Of a stretch of DNA of 15,932 nucleotides, positions 6,056 to 12,746 are shown piece by piece. The notes beneath the pieces were generated by a model. That model was not told the DNA's origin. It saw only the letters and a program-made list of their open reading frames with translations, and searched no databases. A program made the translations under genes and the position numbers. Source of the stretch: Candidatus Sungbacteria bacterium RIFCSPHIGHO2_02_FULL_52_23 (GTDB lineage: Bacteria; Patescibacteriota; Minisyncoccia; Sungbacterales; HO2-52-23); the NCBI GenBank assembly GCA_001820655.1, contig MHQM01000012.1, positions 1 through 15,932 on the forward strand, written 5' to 3'. Each line of letters starts with the position of its first letter. Position 1 is the stretch's first letter.

Positions 6056-6469
6056 ATGGTCCCCAATGGGACCCTGCCTCCGACCCTCACCCCCGAGGTA
6101 CCCGCTCCCATTCAGACGGAAGTGGCTGCCCAGGAACTCCCCTTGAGCATTACGGATTATGCGCAAGAGGCCGCGGAAAAGCAGGACATCAACCCCGAGA
6201 GATTTAAACGCCTCATTGCCTGCGAATCCCAGTGGAAAGAAGACGCGGCCGGAGACAACGGCACGTCATTCGGCATCCTCCAGTTCAAGACGCCTACGTT
6301 TGCGCATTTTACAAAAAAGTATCAGCTCGAAGACTTGAGCATAGACAATCCTCGCGATCAGATGGACCTTGCGGCACAGATGATCGCAAACGGCCATCTT
6401 AAGCATTGGAAAAACTGCGCCCGCAAGACCGGATGGACGGCCCATCTGCAACAGCTCTCGCAACGATAG
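6056..6469 (+). CDS. Small lysozyme / soluble lytic transglycosylase-like protein
   Basis: The 137-residue frame carries a compact SLT/goose-lysozyme-like domain: INPERFKRLIACESQWKEDA (about 45-64) with the likely catalytic glutamate E57, then GDNGTSFGILQFKTPTFAHF (about 67-85) and LAAQMIANGHLKHWKNC (about 105-121). Such enzymes cleave the peptidoglycan glycan strand. C56 and C121 could form a disulphide if it is exported. From the ATG at 6056 there is a Pro/Thr-rich linker but no signal peptide. Upstream in the same frame lies a hydrophobic stretch (about 6008-6058) that would supply one, so the true start may be further up at a non-standard codon such as ATT 6014 or CTG 5981. A strong promoter lies at 5843-5871. 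The domain call is good; the start is uncertain. Confidence 0.8.
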   Translation: MVPNGTLPPTLTPEVPAPIQTEVAAQELPLSITDYAQEAAEKQDINPERFKRLIACESQWKEDAAGDNGTSFGILQFKTPTFAHFTKKYQLEDLSIDNPRDQMDLAAQMIANGHLKHWKNCARKTGWTAHLQQLSQR

Positions 6470-6509
6470 ATATGCGCGGAAGTCTTCTTTTGCAAAACAT
6501 TACACTATT

Positions 6510-6557
6510 TTTATAGTATACAAACTCTTACGATCGTAAGAGTTTGTATACTATAAA
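6510..6557. repeat. 48-bp perfect palindrome with ACGATCGT core, between convergent genes
   Basis: All 24 base pairs match, centred at 6533/6534 (CTTACGATCGTAAG at the core). It lies between the stops of the lytic gene (+) and the phosphohexomutase gene (-), where a bidirectional terminator is expected. However, the stem is AT-rich and no clean T-tract follows on either side, so it may have another role. The core and flanks resemble the palindrome at 15655-15704. Confidence 0.85.
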
Positions 6558-6575
6558 TCTCAACCTTCCATGGCG

Positions 6576-7970
6576 TTAACCGCTCGCCCATTCGCTTCCC
6601 ACGTCGGGAAATTGGGCGAGTTTTGTGCGAAAGACTTCTTCTATTTTTTTGAGACCTTCGTCGGTCTTTGCTTCAAAGACAAGTACGAGTGCGGGTACAT
6701 TGGATGACGCGCGTACCAGCCCCCACCCGTCAGGAAACGAAACGCGGGCACCATTGACGTCATTCACGCGCTCCACGCCATACTCATTCTTAAATGATGA
6801 TACAAGCCGTTCAACTACGGCATATTTTTTTTCGTCAGCGCAGGGCGCATGCCATACCGGAGAGGTAACATATTGTGGAAGTTTAGCCATAATCTCGGAA
6901 AGTGTCTGCTTGTCACGACTCATATATTCAAGCAGTTTCAAAGCGGCAAACGTAGCGTCGTCATACTCATAATATCCTTCCCGCACATAGATATGCCCCG
7001 ATCGCTCGCCAGCAAGGACAGCTCCTACTTCTTTTGCTTTTGCCTTGATGTAGGAATGGCCGGTTTTCCACATCACTGGCACGCCTCCGTGCGCCAAAAT
7101 ATCTTCGGGAAGTGCTGCCGTGCATTTTACGTCAAATACAACTTTCCCTCCGGGTTTTATGGCAAGGATCAGACGCGCAAGAAGAATCAGTATCCTGTCG
7201 GGCCAGATCACCTCGCCTTTTTCGTCCACTGCGCCGAGACGATCTCCGTCATCATCAACTCCGATCCCTATATCAGCACCATATTCCCGCACGCCATGAG
7301 ACATCGCGTCTAGCATCCCAAGCGTGCTTGGATTTGCTTCGTGATGGCGTTTTTCACTCACGTTCGTATACTGCTCTATGACTACGCACCCTGCCGCACG
7401 CAGAAGATCCGGCAGAAAAAGTCCGCCTGTACCGTTGCCCGTATCCACAAGAACTTTTATCCGGCGTTCAAGATGTATCCGTCCCAGCACGTCTTTCTTG
7501 TATGCGTCAAAAATATTCTTGTAGGACTGCCGCGCACCGGACCCCGTACTGAAATCTTTTTTCTCTATGATCTGACGAAGTTCCTGCATGTCCTGCGGTA
7601 TAAACGTAGTGGAATAATCGTATGCATGCTTAAACCCGCTCCACCCCCAAGGATTATGGGACGCCGTGATCATCACGCCGCCTTTTTTCTTGAGCTGGTA
7701 TTGGGAGAAATAAAACATCGGCACAAGCACCACGCCGATATCAATCACATCTATGCCTGATCCCATGAGAGCCTGTATGGTCTTCTCTTTCACAGTCTCT
7801 GAATAGGGACGCGCATCGCATGCCACGATCGCTTCACCGATGCCGCGGCGTTTCAGAAAGGTCGCAAATCCCCTGCTGATCATATCAATCGCTTCCGGAC
7901 TCATCTCATCTTCATGATCTATCCGTCCTCGGATATCATATTCGCGAAACATGTTTTCATTGATTGCCAT
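6576..7970 (-). CDS. manB: Phosphomannomutase / phosphoglucomutase (alpha-D-phosphohexomutase family)
   Basis: Interconverts hexose 6- and 1-phosphates for nucleotide-sugar and cell-envelope synthesis. The protein has 464 residues: MFREYDIRG (7-15), the phosphoserine loop ITASHNP with S104, the metal-binding loop DDDGDR (239-244), the sugar-specificity loop GERSGH (321-326; GEMSGH is usual) and a divergent phosphate loop RASSNVPALVLVFEA (420-434; the usual form is R-x-SNTEPxLxLRFEA). The frame extends to 8030, but that would add 20 residues unlike the family and overlap the ychF start. I therefore take ATG 7970, just ahead of MFREYDIRG. Substrate preference (mannose or glucose) cannot be read from sequence. 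It is transcribed divergently from ychF. Confidence 0.92.
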   Translation of the reverse strand: MAINENMFREYDIRGRIDHEDEMSPEAIDMISRGFATFLKRRGIGEAIVACDARPYSETVKEKTIQALMGSGIDVIDIGVVLVPMFYFSQYQLKKKGGVMITASHNPWGWSGFKHAYDYSTTFIPQDMQELRQIIEKKDFSTGSGARQSYKNIFDAYKKDVLGRIHLERRIKVLVDTGNGTGGLFLPDLLRAAGCVVIEQYTNVSEKRHHEANPSTLGMLDAMSHGVREYGADIGIGVDDDGDRLGAVDEKGEVIWPDRILILLARLILAIKPGGKVVFDVKCTAALPEDILAHGGVPVMWKTGHSYIKAKAKEVGAVLAGERSGHIYVREGYYEYDDATFAALKLLEYMSRDKQTLSEIMAKLPQYVTSPVWHAPCADEKKYAVVERLVSSFKNEYGVERVNDVNGARVSFPDGWGLVRASSNVPALVLVFEAKTDEGLKKIEEVFRTKLAQFPDVGSEWASG

Positions 7971-8022
7971 AAAAATATCGGATTGTGTTATGCTCCCCAA
8001 TAGTATACCGTAAAAGCCATAT
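7971..8022. promoter_or_regulatory. Short divergent promoter region between manB and ychF
   Basis: This 52-bp gap must carry both promoters. For ychF (+), TATACC (8004-8009) is a possible -10 box, with TTGTGT (7983-7988) upstream at a short 15-nt spacing. For manB (-), TATACT (8002-8007 on the minus strand) overlaps it, followed by a GGGGAG that is too far from the ATG to act as a ribosome binding site. The boxes overlap, so only one could be used at a time. Confidence 0.4.
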
Positions 8023-9084
8023 ATGCTCAAAATCGGAATCGTCGGACTGCCAAATGTGGGGAAATCTACCCTGTTTAACGCGCTGACACAAAAAAAGGTT
8101 GATATCTCAAACTACCCCTTCTGCACGATTGAGCCGAACGTGGGGATTGTCGCCGTGCCCGATGAGCGGCTGGATAAGCTCGCGGCACTGTCCCACTCTA
8201 AAAAAGTCGTACCTGCGGCGGTAGAATTCGTGGATATCGCGGGATTGGTCAAAGGAGCGGCCGAGGGAGAGGGCTTGGGCAATAAATTCCTCACCCATAT
8301 CCGCGAGTGCGATGCGATCGCCGAAGTAGTGCGCGTCTTTGAAGACCCCGACATTACGCATGTAGCGGGTGCGCCGCATCCTGCCGCGGATATTGAGGTA
8401 CTAGAATATGAGCTCATGCTCAAAGACGCCGATACCGTAGCCAAGCGATTAAGCTCGCTTGAGCGGGATGTCCGCGCCGGCAAAAAGGGTGCGGCGGAGG
8501 AACATACGCTTCTCAAGCAGATAGAAGCGGAGCTTGCCGCAGGACACATGCTCTGGCGCAAAGGTATCGCAAGCCCCGGACTCCAGCTTCTGTCGGAGAA
8601 GCCGGTCATTTATATTTTCAACGCATCGGAAGAGCAGATCGCATCGGAGTGGCAGCCGGATGAGGCACTCCGCGAAAAGATCGGATCGGCCGATTTTGTC
8701 ATCATCTCCGCCAAAATAGAATCGGAGCTTGGAGAACTGCCGCCGGAGGAGCGTAAAGAGTTCCTAGAGTCGCTCGGCATGACCGCAAGCGGCCTTGAAC
8801 GACTCATACGCGCAGGATACAAGACACTCGGACTCATGACATTTTTTACCACCGGAGAGGACGAGACGCGCGGCTGGACCGTACCTGCGGCAGTATCCGC
8901 TCCCCGTGCGGGACGCGCGATCCACTCGGATTTTGAGGAAAAATTCATCCGCGCGGAAGTAATTCATTATGCAAAACTTTTGGAGGCAGGATCATTCACC
9001 AGCGCACGGGAACTCGGCTGGCTCCGCACCGAGGGCAAGGAGTACATCGTCCAAGACGGCGACGTGATTGAGTTTAAAATTTGA
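8023..9084 (+). CDS. ychF: Obg-family ATPase YchF
   Basis: Ribosome-associated P-loop NTPase of the Obg class that prefers ATP (OLA1 in eukaryotes). The 353-residue protein has G1 GLPNVGKS (8-15), the Obg-type YPFCTIEPNVG (31-41), G3 DIAGLVKGA (71-79), and the YchF-type G4 variant NASE (200-203) in place of NKxD, the feature linked to ATP preference. A coiled-coil insertion lies at about 125-175, and the C-terminal TGS domain contains FFTTGEDETRGWTVPA, FEEKFIRAEVI and GKEYIVQDGDVIEFKI. Length and ending match the family. ATG 8023 is the natural start. The stop is TGA. No intrinsic terminator is evident after it; the next transcript starts at the rpsF promoter. Confidence 0.97.
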   Translation: MLKIGIVGLPNVGKSTLFNALTQKKVDISNYPFCTIEPNVGIVAVPDERLDKLAALSHSKKVVPAAVEFVDIAGLVKGAAEGEGLGNKFLTHIRECDAIAEVVRVFEDPDITHVAGAPHPAADIEVLEYELMLKDADTVAKRLSSLERDVRAGKKGAAEEHTLLKQIEAELAAGHMLWRKGIASPGLQLLSEKPVIYIFNASEEQIASEWQPDEALREKIGSADFVIISAKIESELGELPPEERKEFLESLGMTASGLERLIRAGYKTLGLMTFFTTGEDETRGWTVPAAVSAPRAGRAIHSDFEEKFIRAEVIHYAKLLEAGSFTSARELGWLRTEGKEYIVQDGDVIEFKI

Positions 9085-9149
9085 AAAGACGGCAATATCC
9101 ACAGAGTTGAAACTATAAACACACACTCAATCTAGAAAAAGTCAAGATA

Positions 9150-9178
9150 TTGCGGATAAATCGCATATTTGGTACTAT
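9150..9178 (+). promoter_or_regulatory. Promoter of the rpsF-ssb-rpsR operon
   Basis: TTGCGG (9150-9155), a 17-nt spacer and TACTAT (9173-9178). The predicted transcription start is about 9185, roughly 3 nt before the rpsF ATG, and no Shine-Dalgarno sequence is present. The 103-bp ychF-rpsF gap shows no other element. Confidence 0.65.
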
Positions 9179-9187
9179 ATTCAGCAC

Positions 9188-9631
9188 ATGAATGAAGATT
9201 CAAAAAACTACGAATTGGCGTATTTGGTGATACCGTCGGTATCGGAAGAAGAGGCGCTCGCCGCGGCAGGAAAGCTTTCCGGTATTTTGGAGTCGGAGCA
9301 TGGCGTCATCCGGCATTTGGAGACCCCAAAGAAGCGCAAGCTCGCATACCCGATCAAAAAAGAAAAGACGGCGTATTTCGGCTGGACGACATTTACCGCA
9401 TCCCCCGCCGCAATCGCGCAAATCGCAAAAAAAATCAGTACGGATACGGCAGTACTCCGACACATGATCGTGGAGGAGCGCGTGGAGACGCGCACTCCGT
9501 TCCTGCGGCCGTTTTCTCCACGCGTCAGCGGCACTCAAAGACCAATTCCCCGCGAAGTGGAAAAGCCGGGGGAAGAAAAACTTGATCTGGAAACGCTTGA
9601 TAAGAAGCTGGAAGAAATACTCGGTAAGTAA
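9188..9631 (+). CDS. rpsF: Small ribosomal subunit protein bS6
   Basis: Binds 16S rRNA together with bS18 in the platform of the 30S subunit. The 147-residue protein contains the S6 fold: KNYELAYLVIPSVSEEEALA (6-25), HLETPKKRKLAYPIKKEKTAYF (about 43-64) and ISTDTAVLRHMIVEERVE (about 83-100). A charged C-terminal tail of about 45 residues (LDLETLDKKLEEILGK at the end) extends beyond the ~95-residue core; such tails are common. It heads the classic rpsF-ssb-rpsR gene order. The gap to ssb is unusually long (216 bp) and filled with hairpins. Confidence 0.95.
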   Translation: MNEDSKNYELAYLVIPSVSEEEALAAAGKLSGILESEHGVIRHLETPKKRKLAYPIKKEKTAYFGWTTFTASPAAIAQIAKKISTDTAVLRHMIVEERVETRTPFLRPFSPRVSGTQRPIPREVEKPGEEKLDLETLDKKLEEILGK

Positions 9632-9640
9632 GGGCTTTGT

Positions 9641-9674
9641 CCAAATCTCCGAGGCATTGCCGAAGGAGATTTGG
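9641..9674 (+). repeat. Hairpin 1 in the rpsF-ssb gap
   Basis: A perfect 10-bp stem CCAAATCTCC (9641-9650) with GGAGATTTGG (9665-9674) and a 14-nt loop, just after the rpsF stop. There is no T-tract after it, so it does not look like a normal terminator; it may act as an RNA processing or stability element. Confidence 0.7.
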
Positions 9675-9686
9675 CAACAAAACCTT

Positions 9687-9788
9687 ACCCAGCCCTTTGC
9701 CTTGTGCAGTACGAATCAGTAAGTCGGAACCGAAGATTATTTTTGTATCTGACGCAGGCTATATCGTGCACAAAGCAAAGGGCTGGGT
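9687..9788. repeat. Hairpin 2 in the rpsF-ssb gap: 102-nt inverted repeat
   Basis: ACCCAGCCCTTTGC (9687-9700) pairs with GCAAAGGGCTGGGT (9775-9788). After one mismatch, TTGTGCA (9702-9708) pairs with TGCACAA (9767-9773), giving 21 pairs in 22 positions. The loop is about 58 nt. It encodes nothing convincing. It resembles a miniature inverted-repeat element, but no transposase or target duplication is visible. Confidence 0.8.
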
Positions 9789-9792
9789 GCTC

Positions 9793-9844
9793 AATGGTGT
9801 AGTAAAATTTACTGCGCCATGGGCTTATAAATTTTAACACCATT
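9793..9844 (+). repeat. Hairpin 3, ending 3 nt before the ssb start codon
   Basis: AATGGTGT plus TAAAATTTA (9793-9800 and 9803-9811, with a 2-nt bulge) pairs with TAAATTTTAACACCATT (9828-9844). The loop is about 16 nt. The stem ends next to the ssb ATG (9848), where a ribosome would bind, and no Shine-Dalgarno sequence is visible. A possible -10 box TATAAA (9826-9831) lies on its right arm. It could control ssb expression. Confidence 0.7.
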
Positions 9845-9847
9845 GGC

Positions 9848-10318
9848 ATGAATCTCAACAAAGTCTTCATCTTCGGCAATCTCACCCGCGATCCGGAACT
9901 CCGCCAGACCCCGGGCGGACAGGCTGTCTGCGCTTTTGCCGTCGCGACTAATCGTGTTTTCAAGGACAAGTCAGGTCAGAAACAGGAACAGGTAGAATTT
10001 CACAATATCGTCGCATGGGGGCGGCAGGCCGAGATCATCAATCAGTATCTGCGCAAAGGAAGCTCTATTTTGGTAGAGGGGCGCCTGCAGACACGCTCCT
10101 GGCAGGATCAGCAGGGCGTAAAGCACTGGAAGACAGAGATCGTAGCCGAGCAGATACAGTTGGGGCCGCGAAGCTCCGGCGGAGGTGGCAATACCGGCGG
10201 CATGAATGGCGGCTCTGCCGCAGGAAGCGGATCCCGGGCTCCCGCACCCGAGCCAATGCCGGTGATTGATATCCCTGACGAAAGCGATGAAATAGACGTA
10301 AAAGATATACCTTTTTAA
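9848..10318 (+). CDS. ssb: Single-stranded DNA-binding protein
   Basis: Coats single-stranded DNA during replication, repair and recombination, and recruits partner proteins. The 156-residue protein has an OB fold (about 1-108) with MNLNKVFIFGNLTRDPELRQ, VEFHNIVAWGRQAEIINQYL, KGSSILVEGRLQTRSWQDQQ and a final KTEIVAEQIQLG. A Gly/Ser/Pro-rich linker (about 110-137) follows, then the acidic tip ending DVKDIPF, which is the standard protein-interaction tail. It is the middle gene of rpsF-ssb-rpsR. ATG 9848 is the family start. The hairpin that ends just before it is unusual. Confidence 0.97.
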   Translation: MNLNKVFIFGNLTRDPELRQTPGGQAVCAFAVATNRVFKDKSGQKQEQVEFHNIVAWGRQAEIINQYLRKGSSILVEGRLQTRSWQDQQGVKHWKTEIVAEQIQLGPRSSGGGGNTGGMNGGSAAGSGSRAPAPEPMPVIDIPDESDEIDVKDIPF

Positions 10319-10341
10319 GCAAAGCGGCACACCTTATTACT

Positions 10342-10578
10342 ATGATCCAAAATAAATCTCAAACATCACGCGGCGAGAAAAAACAGTGCCTTTTCTGCAC
10401 GACCAACCGCGACCTGGTAGACTACAAGGACGTCACAACGATCCGGCAGTTTATGAGCACGCAGGGGAAAATCTACCCCCGCCGCAAATCGGGCCTGTGC
10501 GCAGGGCACCAGCGCAGTGCCGCCGAAGCCATCAAGCGCGCGCGGTTTCTTGCACTCCTCCCCTTCACCACTAGGTAA
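10342..10578 (+). CDS. rpsR: Small ribosomal subunit protein bS18, zinc-ribbon (C+) form
   Basis: Partner of bS6 in the 30S platform. The protein has 78 residues: a short basic N-terminus, CLFCTTNRDLVDYKDV (16-31), a central IRQFMSTQGKIYPRRKSGLC (34-53) and AGHQRSAAEAIKRARFLALL to the end. C16, C19 and C53 with H56 fit the zinc-binding form of S18. The gene starts 23 nt after the ssb stop, with no clear Shine-Dalgarno sequence in between. It ends the operon. Confidence 0.95.
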   Translation: MIQNKSQTSRGEKKQCLFCTTNRDLVDYKDVTTIRQFMSTQGKIYPRRKSGLCAGHQRSAAEAIKRARFLALLPFTTR

Positions 10579-10615
10579 TACAACAAAAGAGCTTTAGAAC
10601 TTGAAGCCCCTAGAA

Positions 10616-10639
10616 AAGCGACAGCCAGAGCTGTCGCTT
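10616..10639 (-). terminator. Terminator between convergent rpsR and the membrane-protein pair
   Basis: The 9-bp stem AAGCGACAG/CTGTCGCTT has a 6-nt loop. On the minus strand it is followed by TTTTC, fitting termination of the gene at 10666-11295. On the plus strand there is no T-tract, so termination of rpsR is less certain. Confidence 0.75.
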
Positions 10640-10665
10640 GATATGGATCGCACGGCATCCATTTG

Positions 10666-11295
10666 TTATGGGAGCATAATCCGTGACGGGATCGTCTCAT
10701 AGTCATCATGGATTTGCGACTGTAGCGCGGGAGATTCGCTGATGCGTCTCCATTCCCGTTCAAAATAATTTCTCTGCTCGCGGAGATACCTGCTGATATT
10801 GAGCGAGAGAAATATTTGTACGAATCCCACCATGGCTACTGTCACTAATGGCTCAAACTGCCTTGCTGTTCTGGCTAATATGGACTGTCCCAAAAGTGCA
10901 GATACCGTTACACCGGCGGTGAAATACACAATTGAGGCCACGTTAGGAATGCGGAAACTTCCTGACGGCCCGCGCCGGTTCAGACGATGCCACGCGAGAC
11001 GGCGATCGGAATCGCGCGATTCCCAAAACACCGCGATATATGCGCCAACACGGAATGCCTGGTTTGCCGTCACCGTATACAAGAGCATGGAGAGCATTAG
11101 CACAAGATAGAGAAAGATCGCGAATCCGGAGACCGCGATCCTTCCTTCGTGCGCCTGCCCGAAATACCAGGCGAAGCTTGCCACCATAAATGTCGCAGTG
11201 GCATTTAGGATATTTCGTGAGTGCGCGAGGGACTGTATAAGCTCCTCACGCAGGGTTATATATTCCTCAAGGCGGTTTGAATTGAGTTGAATCAC
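10666..11295 (-). CDS. Unknown membrane protein with four predicted transmembrane segments
   Basis: A 209-residue protein that I do not recognise. It has a soluble N-terminus of about 28 residues (EEYITLREELIQSLAHSRN), a hydrophobic pair (about 29-46 and 53-76), and a basic loop rich in Arg/Trp (RDSDRRLAWHRLNRRGPSG, about 94-112). A second hydrophobic pair follows (about 118-140 and 148-168), then a charged tail with EQRNYFEREWRRISE. No catalytic or ligand motif is visible. The frame is open to a TTG at 11298, but a full AGGAGG lies 6 nt before GTG 11293-11295, so I start there. That Shine-Dalgarno sequence overlaps the stop codon of the upstream small membrane gene, implying coupled translation. 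Confidence 0.75.
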   Translation of the reverse strand: MIQLNSNRLEEYITLREELIQSLAHSRNILNATATFMVASFAWYFGQAHEGRIAVSGFAIFLYLVLMLSMLLYTVTANQAFRVGAYIAVFWESRDSDRRLAWHRLNRRGPSGSFRIPNVASIVYFTAGVTVSALLGQSILARTARQFEPLVTVAMVGFVQIFLSLNISRYLREQRNYFEREWRRISESPALQSQIHDDYETIPSRIMLP

Positions 11296-11305
11296 CAACT
11301 ACCTC

Positions 11306-11512
11306 CTATATGTAGTCGCCGTATAATAGCCCGCCGCCTGCGAGCATCCCGCCTAAACCGAGACCGTAGGTCGCCGTGTTCAGCTGTTCTATCGGAACAA
11401 GCGGCATCGCAAAAGCCGAAATGACCATGATGCATATGCCCCCATACAGTAATACTGGGGCAATACGCTGAATAAACAGTGTCCTATTCGGTCCTCTCTT
11501 TAGCATGAGCAT
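11306..11512 (-). CDS. Unknown small membrane protein, first gene of a two-gene unit
   Basis: A 68-residue protein with two hydrophobic segments: about 18-40 (APVLLYGGICIMVISAFAM) and 47-66, the latter glycine-rich (YGLGLGGMLAGGGLLYG), joined by a short loop with PLVPIEQLN. The basic N-terminus (KRGPNR) suggests it stays inside. No family is recognised. Possible starts are TTG 11524, ATG 11512 and ATG 11506; the GGGAAAGGG just upstream could serve either ATG. Its TAG stop overlaps the AGGAGG of the next gene. A good promoter lies upstream at 11560-11588. The small size makes the call less sure, but promoter, coupling and composition support a real gene. Confidence 0.65.
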   Translation of the reverse strand: MLMLKRGPNRTLFIQRIAPVLLYGGICIMVISAFAMPLVPIEQLNTATYGLGLGGMLAGGGLLYGDYI

Positions 11513-11559
11513 ACCCTTTCCCAAAAAGCCATAGCGTGATGTGTGAAAAAGCTGACACT

Positions 11560-11588
11560 ATCATGCCAATAATGTTTAGACATGTCAA
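11560..11588 (-). promoter_or_regulatory. Promoter of the two membrane-protein genes
   Basis: On the minus strand, TTGACA (11583-11588), a 17-nt spacer and CATGAT (11560-11565). The transcription start is expected near 11553, giving a 40-50-nt leader. The rest of the recA-to-membrane-gene gap (11525-11701) shows no convincing gene and no recA terminator. Confidence 0.65.
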
Positions 11589-11701
11589 ATGGCCGCATGG
11601 GAGACATATGCGAGCATGAGTGTGCTTGTAGCAGTGCTCCATAATCCCTCTGATCCTGTAGCATCGGAGAACTTGATGCGCCAATAGTACCAAGAGACGC
11701 T

Positions 11702-12724
11702 CTATTCCTCCGGTTCTGCGATGCCTGCTATGGCTTTTTCCCGGGTTGCCGCGGTGATCTCGTCGCGGATTTTTTCGTTTGCTTTGAGAAAGTTTTTGGC
11801 CGCCTCAAATCCCTGTCCGAGCTTCACGGAGCCGAAGCTCAAAAACGCGCCGGATTTTTTGACCGTCCCTGCGGCGATTCCCACATTGAGCACATCGGCC
11901 TCCTGCGAAATGCCTTCGTTGTAATAGATATCAAACTCCGCGGTTCTAAAGGGTGCTGCCACTTTGTTTTTGACGATTTTTACCTTGGTACGATTGCCGA
12001 TGATTTCCTCTCCTTTTTTAAGCTGTGCTGACCTGCGGATGTCAATCCGCACCGAGCAGTAAAACTTCAGCGCCTTGCCGCCCGGCGTTACCTCCGGATT
12101 GCCATAAAATACGCCGATCTGCATGCGGATCTGATTGATAAAGATGACGACTGTTTTTGTCTTTGAGACGATGGCCGTAAGCTTGCGCAGAGCATGCGAC
12201 ATGAGACGCGCCTGAAGCCCTACATGCTGTTGGCCCATTTCGCCCTCAATCTCGGCGCGCGGCGTCAAAGCCGCGACAGAGTCAATGACGATCACGTCCA
12301 CGGCGTTGGAGCGCACCAGCGACTCCACGATCTCAAGCGCCTGCTCTCCGGTATCGGGCTGGGAGATGAGCAGATCGTCTATTTTAACGCCTATCTTTTT
12401 TGCATATTCGGGATCAAGCGCGTGCTCGGCATCTACGTATGCTGCCATGCCGCCTTTTTTTTGTGCCTCGCGTACGATGTGCAAAGCCAAGGTGGTCTTG
12501 CCCGAGCTTTCAGGACCGAATATCTCTATGATCCTGCCCCGCGGCACGCCCCCGACGCCGAGTGCCGCATCAAGCGACACGGAGCCTGTCGGAATGACAT
12601 CCACGTCAACGCGGCGCGCATCACCAAGCTTCATGATAGCCCCTTCGCCGAATTTCTCCCGAATCTCTTTGACCGTGGATTCAAGGAGCTTTGTTTTGTC
12701 TAACTTTTCTTTATCTTCTTTCAT
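11702..12724 (-). CDS. recA: Recombinase RecA
   Basis: Forms the filament on single-stranded DNA that carries out strand exchange. The 340-residue protein has Walker A GPESSGKT (70-77), DAEHALDP (98-105), Walker B VIVIDS (144-149), GEMGQQHVGLQARLMSHALR (161-180), FINQIR (195-200) and the L2 DNA-binding region with GNPEVTPGGKALKF (208-221). It ends with an acidic tail, EPEE. Near the C-terminus the usual GAWYSY motif reads GAFLSF. The frame runs on to 12808, but those residues lie inside the 3' end of the RodZ-like gene, and the family start is ATG 12724. It follows that gene by 10 nt, so both are likely on one transcript with ftsK. No LexA gene or typical SOS box is seen. Confidence 0.97.
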   Translation of the reverse strand: MKEDKEKLDKTKLLESTVKEIREKFGEGAIMKLGDARRVDVDVIPTGSVSLDAALGVGGVPRGRIIEIFGPESSGKTTLALHIVREAQKKGGMAAYVDAEHALDPEYAKKIGVKIDDLLISQPDTGEQALEIVESLVRSNAVDVIVIDSVAALTPRAEIEGEMGQQHVGLQARLMSHALRKLTAIVSKTKTVVIFINQIRMQIGVFYGNPEVTPGGKALKFYCSVRIDIRRSAQLKKGEEIIGNRTKVKIVKNKVAAPFRTAEFDIYYNEGISQEADVLNVGIAAGTVKKSGAFLSFGSVKLGQGFEAAKNFLKANEKIRDEITAATREKAIAGIAEPEE

Positions 12725-12730
12725 AACCTG

Positions 12731-12746
12731 TTTGTTATTTAACAAA
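12731..12746. promoter_or_regulatory. Inverted repeat at the recA start (possible operator)
   Basis: TTTGTTA and TAACAAA, separated by 2 nt, lie just upstream of the recA ATG and across the stop codon of the RodZ-like gene. The size fits a dimeric repressor site, but the arms do not match a known LexA box, and it is also coding sequence. Speculative. Confidence 0.3.

Noticed and set aside
5962..6207. Alternative small frame starting at 5962
   Set aside because: It overlaps the lytic gene in another frame and has no domain; the hydrophobic stretch in the lytic frame is the more likely signal peptide.
6510..6557. Calling the long palindrome a certain bidirectional terminator
   Set aside because: The position fits, but there is no clear T-tract and the length is excessive; left as a palindrome of unknown role.
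7971..8030. Upstream extension of the phosphohexomutase to 8030
   Set aside because: The extra residues do not match the family and would overlap the ychF start codon.
11484..11693. 69-codon minus-strand frame between recA and the membrane pair
   Set aside because: It contains the promoter of the membrane genes and overlaps the small membrane gene; no family features and no ribosome binding site.
12731..12746. LexA/SOS box at recA
   Set aside because: The arms do not match the proteobacterial CTGT-N8-ACAG or the Gram-positive type; kept only as a weak inverted repeat.
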